9,979 nucleotides of DNA. Source: CAYSHJ01 sp964589725. GTDB taxonomy: Bacteria; Planctomycetota; Planctomycetia; Planctomycetales; Planctomycetaceae. The notes beneath the pieces are model-generated. The model made no database searches and was not told where the DNA came from. It worked only from the letters and a program-made list of their open reading frames with translations. Positions 5,940 to 9,979 of the stretch are shown piece after piece (positions within the stretch are counted from its first letter, which is position 1; each line of letters opens with the position of its first letter). The DNA is taken from positions 1 to 9,979 of the forward strand of contig CAZPUJ010000211.1 of NCBI GenBank assembly GCA_964589725.1, written 5' to 3'. A program made the position numbers and the translations under genes.

Positions 5940-8570
5940 TCAGGTCTCGTCCGAACTTCGGGCCGCATGCTTGCGGATGAACTCGATGATCGGCGTCGAA
6001 TCTTCCAGCCCGTGCGGATGATGACCGACTCCCGGTTTGCGGATGAGTTCGATCGAACCACCGAGTTTCTGATACCGCTCCGCCACAAGGTCGGTGTTCT
6101 CATCCCACGGCACGATGTCGTCGGCGTCACCAAAGACGTGCAGCAACGGAACCTTTGCGGCGGCCAGCGGCGCGAGGTTGTCGATCGGGTTCAGCGGGTA
6201 CGCGAGAGCTTCGGCCTCGTCGGCGAAGTGGAAGCGCTCGAGCACCAACTTCCAATCGCGCTCACTTCCTTTACCTTTGCCCTTTCCACCCGGCCAACTC
6301 CTGAAGTCGCACACGGCCGCGTCGGCATACACGCACGCGACACGATCGGGATTCGCCGCCGCCCAGTTGTAACAGTACAAGCCGCCGCGACTGAGACCGA
6401 CCAATGCGACCTTCTTCGCGAAGCCATATCGCCGAGTCAGCTCGCGATACAGCACATTCCACTGAGCAACCGCATCTGGGCAACCGAGCATGTCGGGCAC
6501 GCTCAAGTAGACGATGTGGAACCCGTGACCCAGCAGCGCGATGTCGGGAGCTGGCTTGTGCCCAAAGAACTCGCCGTGCCAAACCCACGGCTTACCAGCC
6601 GCTTCTTTCTTCGGCACGACGACGTTGGCCGTTTTGCCAGCGACCGAAAACTCATAGCGGTCGAAGCCGTGCCAGTCGGCTTTCTTGCCGGGGAATGGTT
6701 CCGGGTTCGGCTTGAGTTCCAACCGGAGATCCACCGGCTGCGCGAGTTCCGTGATTTGTTGATACAACTTCGCGGCTTCGGCGTTCGCTTCAGCGACCGG
6801 CTTTCCCTTCGACATGCCAGGGCGGAGGTGTCCGACGTCATTCAGCCACGCATCTCCCTGCAAACGTTGCCGACGTTGGATCAGCTTCAGCAACTCCGCC
6901 GCTTGCTGAGTCGGTGCGAACGGCGTGAGCTGCGTGAGATCGGTCTGTCCGGTTTGCAGTTCGTGAGCCGTGACGAAGCCGATCGGCTGTCCGCGCTGCA
7001 CGATGTCGTAACGCGGCGACGACGTCTTTGAGACGCGAACATTGAGCGTCGCGAAGTACTCGCGAGCCGAGGTCAGCTCCAGCGAATCGGCATCCCAAGT
7101 CGGATCGACCGGCAGCGGCACAAGCATTTGCTGGTCAGTCTCGTCCAGTTCGCCGTCCACTTCGGCGACCGGCTGCGCGTGCGGCCAGCCGAAGATTGCT
7201 TCGATGATCGCTTGGGTCATCAGCCAATGTCCGGTCGAGCCGGCGTGAACGCCGTCACCAGCGAGCACGAACTTCGGATCTTGTTTGCGGCGTGCGGCCA
7301 AGTGTGCGTTCATTGGCCCGTGAATGTCGATCACCGTCCAGCCGCTCGCGCGTTGCGTGAGCAGCCACTCTGAATACCGATCCAACACGTCGTTGTAGCT
7401 GGCACTACCGCCGCCCTTGAGCGGCTGCGGGTCGTAAGTCGGCGGAGTGAGATGAATCACTTTTGCACCGGATTTCTCAGCGGTGGCTCGCAAGCGATGG
7501 ATACCGTCTTGGTACTTCGCGAAACGCTCTTCAGAGAATGGCAGGTAGATGCCGCAGTTCATGCCATAGCAGGCGACGATCAGGTCCGGCTTCAGCTTGT
7601 CGAGCAACCGTTGCAGCCGCTCATGGACATCCGGCCGAGGAAACTTTCCGCCGGCGTGGCCGTCCTCCGACAAACCCGAACAAGTCTCGCTCGGTAGGCC
7701 GAGGTTAAGGAATTCCGTCTTGTGGTGCGGAGACCTCGCAGCCAGAACCCTCGTCGCGAGAAACGTCTCCAGGTACGCGATGTATTGCCCTGAGTAAGTG
7801 ATGCTGTCGCCGAGAAAGACGACTCGTTTGGCCTTCAGTAACGCGGCGGCTCCGGGATCGACGGGCGACACCTTCGCGAGCTGTGGTCGCAGCAAGTCAT
7901 TCCAGACTTGGTATCCGGCCGGCGTCATGTGCAGCCCGTCATTGAGAAACAACTCCTCACGCGGCTGGCTATCTTTGTTGAGCATCGGCTGGACAACATC
8001 GACGAACGTCAGCCGTGGCCCGCGCTCGCAGAACGCGCGAATCCGTTCGTTTGCCGCACGCTGAGTTTCAGTGTGCTTCCAGCGCGACGGACTGGGTTTG
8101 ATCGCGATGAAGAAGATTTGCGTCTCCGGCAGCTTGCCGCGCACCTTCGCCACAAATTGCTCGAAGTGCAGCGAAACGGTCTCCGCCGACTTGCCGGCGT
8201 TGATGTCGTTGTCGCCGGCGTAGACGACGATCGCTCGCGGTTCGTGAGTACCGATGATCCGCTCGGCGAAATTCGTCGAGTCCTCAATCTGTGAACCCCC
8301 GAAGCCGCGATTGACGACCAGCAGTTCCGGAAAAGATCGCTTCACGTCCCACAACCGGATGCTCGAGCTGCCGACGAACAGGATTTCGCCTTTCACTGCC
8401 GGCTGTTTCTGATCGGCCGCCTCGAAGGCGGCAATCTCTTTTTCCCACTTGGCGAACCGGGGATCGTTCTCGGCGGAACGAGCGAGCGAAGCGAGGCTCA
8501 GCAAGGCCAGCACAACTGTGAAACGACGGCTTCGCGACGCTTTCTTCAGCAAAATCTTAAACGCTGACAT
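5940..8570 (-). CDS. secreted three-domain hydrolase (SGNH + SGNH + alpha/beta hydrolase)
   Basis: An 876-residue protein with three predicted hydrolase units. Residues 1-33 are a signal peptide (KILLKKASRSRR, then a hydrophobic core and ARSAEN). Unit 1 (about 55-230) is an SGNH/GDSL esterase: GSSS with Ser69, Gly91, GDND with Asn121, and NDGLH with Asp211/His214. Unit 2 (about 245-465) is a second SGNH domain: GDS with Ser256, NLG (289-291), YGMN with Asn338, and GDGVH with Asp439/His442. A 160-residue linker with a helical LLKLIQRRQRLQGDAWLNDVGH stretch follows. Unit 3 (about 635-870) is an alpha/beta hydrolase: GLSRGG with Ser727, GDADDIVP with Asp817, and GHHPH with its His cluster at 850-853. 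All three catalytic sets look intact. SGNH enzymes often remove acetyl groups from glycans; the true substrates are unknown. The ATG at 8568-8570 is preferred over an ATG at 8715 because it has a strong ribosome binding site and starts the signal peptide. Confidence 0.87.
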   Translation of the reverse strand: MSAFKILLKKASRSRRFTVVLALLSLASLARSAENDPRFAKWEKEIAAFEAADQKQPAVKGEILFVGSSSIRLWDVKRSFPELLVVNRGFGGSQIEDSTNFAERIIGTHEPRAIVVYAGDNDINAGKSAETVSLHFEQFVAKVRGKLPETQIFFIAIKPSPSRWKHTETQRAANERIRAFCERGPRLTFVDVVQPMLNKDSQPREELFLNDGLHMTPAGYQVWNDLLRPQLAKVSPVDPGAAALLKAKRVVFLGDSITYSGQYIAYLETFLATRVLAARSPHHKTEFLNLGLPSETCSGLSEDGHAGGKFPRPDVHERLQRLLDKLKPDLIVACYGMNCGIYLPFSEERFAKYQDGIHRLRATAEKSGAKVIHLTPPTYDPQPLKGGGSASYNDVLDRYSEWLLTQRASGWTVIDIHGPMNAHLAARRKQDPKFVLAGDGVHAGSTGHWLMTQAIIEAIFGWPHAQPVAEVDGELDETDQQMLVPLPVDPTWDADSLELTSAREYFATLNVRVSKTSSPRYDIVQRGQPIGFVTAHELQTGQTDLTQLTPFAPTQQAAELLKLIQRRQRLQGDAWLNDVGHLRPGMSKGKPVAEANAEAAKLYQQITELAQPVDLRLELKPNPEPFPGKKADWHGFDRYEFSVAGKTANVVVPKKEAAGKPWVWHGEFFGHKPAPDIALLGHGFHIVYLSVPDMLGCPDAVAQWNVLYRELTRRYGFAKKVALVGLSRGGLYCYNWAAANPDRVACVYADAAVCDFRSWPGGKGKGKGSERDWKLVLERFHFADEAEALAYPLNPIDNLAPLAAAKVPLLHVFGDADDIVPWDENTDLVAERYQKLGGSIELIRKPGVGHHPHGLEDSTPIIEFIRKHAARSSDET

Positions 8571-8575
8571 CACAG

Positions 8576-8585
8576 TTCCTTTCCT
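8576..8585 (-). promoter_or_regulatory. ribosome binding site deciding the hydrolase start
   Basis: The minus strand reads AGGAAAGGAA here, 5 bases before the ATG at 8570. It is a near-perfect Shine-Dalgarno and rules for the inner start over the one 49 codons upstream. Confidence 0.75.
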
Positions 8586-8978
8586 AATCGGTGATTGCCG
8601 AAGATCAGATCGTCGTCTTGAATCCCCTGAGGCGTTTCGCGTGGAGCCGTCACAGTCCCGCGCCGACGCAGGTTGGGTCGGACTCATGATCATGCCGCTT
8701 GTACCCCAAATCCGCAAAGCCCAGGCAAACAGTATCGCTTTTCCGAGGGCCGCACGTTACAGTCCCTCACCTAGCCCATCGCCCGCTGAACCCTGTGGCG
8801 ATGACTCAGCCCACCGAATCGTCCCGTTGAAGAATGGGACGGCATCTCTCGGAACGCTGGTTTTCCTGGATCAGAACGGTTCACAGAAGCCGTCTTGTTT
8901 TCCACGAGCAGCCACGTTTGACGGATTGAAACAGACGCGGCTTGCGTCCGGCGTATCGGGTTCAGACATCATTTGCTT

Positions 8979-8982
8979 GGAA
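8979..8982 (+). promoter_or_regulatory. ribosome binding site for the TTG-started helicase
   Basis: GGAA lies 7 bases before TTG at 8990. It is short, but the spacing is right and it supports TTG as the start. Confidence 0.45.
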
Positions 8983-8989
8983 CATTTCG

Positions 8990-9979
8990 TTGAGCTTTTC
9001 TCAATTGGGGCTTGCTGAGCCTCTCGTGCGTGCCGTTTCGGCGGCTGGTTATTCGATTCCCACTCCCATTCAAGCTCAGGCCATTCCCGTCGTGATCACC
9101 GGTCGCGACTTGCTGGGAGTGGCGCAAACTGGCACCGGCAAGACGGCGGCGTTCGCGCTGCCGATTTTGCATCGGCTGCTGGAACTCGAGCAACCATCTT
9201 CCCCTACTCCACCTTCGGAAGGGGGGGAAAGAACGCGGCCACGACGCGAATCGCGCGATCGTCGCAAGATTCGCGTGCTGGTGTTGGCACCCACACGCGA
9301 GCTGGCGGTGCAGATCGATCAAAGCTTCGCGACCTACGGCCGAGGCTCCGGATTGCGACACACGGTGGTGTTTGGCGGCGTGAGCCAGTTTCATCAAGTG
9401 AATGCACTCCGAAGTGGCATCGACATCCTCGTCGCCACGCCGGGACGGTTGATGGACCTGCGCGAGCAAGGTTACGTGGATCTCAGCCACGTCCAAGTGC
9501 TGGTGCTCGACGAGGCGGACCGCATGCTGGATATGGGATTCATGCCCGTCGTCCGCGAGATCGTCGGCTTGTTGCCAAATGAACGTCAGACATTGCTGTT
9601 TTCGGCCACGATGCCGCGCGAGATTCGTGATCTGGCGGACACGATCCTGCACGATCCCGCGAGCATCGAGATCACGTCCGTCGCCGCCACGGCCGACAAC
9701 ATCGAGCAGGCAGTGTACTTGATCGAAAAACCGCACAAGACGCACCTGCTGCGGCACCTGCTGCGCACACCCGAAGTCACGCGAGCTCTCGTCTTCACGA
9801 AGACCAAGCACACTGCCGACAGGGTGGCGCGACAACTACAAGACGGCAACTTCGCCGCCGACGCGATTCACAGCAACCGCACACAGGCTCAACGCCAGAA
9901 GGCTCTCGCCAACTTCAAGTCTGGCCGTGCGACAGTACTGGTCGCGACAGACATCGCCGCGCGAGGCATTGATGTGGAC
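8990..9979 (+). CDS. DEAD-box ATP-dependent RNA helicase, RhlE-like (3' end missing)
   Basis: An ATP-driven RNA-unwinding enzyme of the cytoplasm; RhlE-type helicases act in ribosome assembly and RNA turnover. The 330 codons seen carry the Q motif (GYSIPTPIQAQ, 20-30), motif I AQTGTGKT (45-52), Ia APTREL (100-105), GG (129-130), Ib TPGR (150-153), DEAD (174-177), SAT (205-207), motif IV ALVFTKTKHTADRVA (266-280) and motif V ATDIAARGIDV (319-329). Motif VI and the C-terminus lie beyond the window. The frame is closed by TGA at 8927-8929. The TTG at 8990 is chosen as start because it begins MSFSQLGL, the typical RhlE start, with GGAA 7 bases before; TTG at 8942 is the alternative. Residues 69-90 (SSPTPPSEGGERTRPRRES and flanks) add roughly 15-17 residues relative to E. 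coli RhlE and overlap a nested inverted repeat. Family is certain; the RhlE subgroup is likely. Confidence 0.93.
   Translation, partial: MSFSQLGLAEPLVRAVSAAGYSIPTPIQAQAIPVVITGRDLLGVAQTGTGKTAAFALPILHRLLELEQPSSPTPPSEGGERTRPRRESRDRRKIRVLVLAPTRELAVQIDQSFATYGRGSGLRHTVVFGGVSQFHQVNALRSGIDILVATPGRLMDLREQGYVDLSHVQVLVLDEADRMLDMGFMPVVREIVGLLPNERQTLLFSATMPREIRDLADTILHDPASIEITSVAATADNIEQAVYLIEKPHKTHLLRHLLRTPEVTRALVFTKTKHTADRVARQLQDGNFAADAIHSNRTQAQRQKALANFKSGRATVLVATDIAARGIDVD
9199..9229. repeat. nested inverted repeat inside the helicase gene
   Basis: ttcccc (9199-9204) pairs with ggggaa (9224-9229), and inside it ccttc (9212-9216) pairs with gaagg (9218-9222). It encodes the SSPTPPSEGGE stretch between motifs I and Ia, which is longer than in E. 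coli RhlE. It looks like another palindromic element tolerated in frame, but the stems are short. Confidence 0.45.

Larger units (their letters stand above)
8571..8989. promoter_or_regulatory. divergent intergenic region, hydrolase and helicase
   Basis: This 419-base gap separates two divergent starts and must hold both promoters. I found no clear sigma-70 boxes. It contains a perfect 10-bp palindrome catgatcatg (8685-8694), an inverted repeat catcgcc / ggcgatg (8777-8783 and 8797-8803), and cgtccc / gggacg (8820-8825 and 8836-8841). All are short and may be chance. Open frames crossing the gap show no recognisable protein. Confidence 0.5.

Noticed and set aside
5931..7031. A 366-codon plus-strand open frame
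   Set aside because: It lies opposite the three-domain hydrolase, whose motifs are intact; the plus-strand translation is Arg-rich and matches nothing I recognise.
8685..8694. The catgatcatg palindrome as an operator
   Set aside because: A single 10-bp palindrome without a second copy or neighbouring regulator gene is not enough evidence.
8449..9018. A 189-codon plus-strand open frame spanning the divergent gap
   Set aside because: It overlaps the hydrolase signal-peptide region antisense and the helicase start in another frame, with no ribosome binding site or recognisable domain.
8969..9835. A 288-codon minus-strand open frame opposite the helicase
   Set aside because: It is the antisense of conserved DEAD-box motifs; typical shadow frame of GC-rich coding DNA.

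Overview
The window is GC-rich, densely coding bacterial DNA, most likely from a planctomycete or a close relative. The main clue is the gene content: a DUF4838 protein, a CE15-type esterase, a large SGNH/SGNH/alpha-beta hydrolase fusion and a small secreted protein ending in ERRKNAWLRQTFFGY. A second clue is a palindromic repeat whose translation reads SPTRQ...LARRAS on either side of its loop, a peptide pattern I associate with planctomycete genomes. This placement is from memory and was not checked by a search.

Layout. 1-1746 (+) is the 3' part of a DUF4838 gene. 1747-2062 is a convergent gap with one hairpin and an AT-rich patch. 2063-3550 (-) is mnmE (tRNA wobble-uridine modification GTPase), carrying an in-frame palindromic repeat inside its G domain. 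3551-3694 is a divergent gap. 3695-5008 (+) is a secreted CE15-like glucuronoyl esterase. 5009-5211 holds two inverted repeats. 5212-5523 (-) is a small secreted Gln/Pro-repeat protein. 5524-5939 is non-coding and holds four perfect-stem inverted repeats, clustered at 5706-5927. 5940-8570 (-) is a secreted three-domain hydrolase. 8571-8989 is a divergent gap. 8990-9979 (+) is the 5' part of an RhlE-like DEAD-box RNA helicase that appears to start at TTG and runs off the window.

How the genes fit together. Two are RNA-related housekeeping genes (mnmE, helicase). The others are exported or probably exported and point to degradation of complex polysaccharide: CE15 enzymes cut glucuronoyl esters in lignin-xylan, SGNH enzymes are often carbohydrate deacetylases, and DUF4838 proteins resemble alpha-glucuronidases. 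Strands alternate and gaps are 144-419 bases, so there is no operon here and the genes are probably transcribed singly. I see no mobile element with a transposase, no CRISPR array, no tRNA or rRNA and no defence system. The most unusual feature is repeat-derived sequence tolerated in frame inside conserved enzymes, clearest in mnmE and weaker in the helicase.
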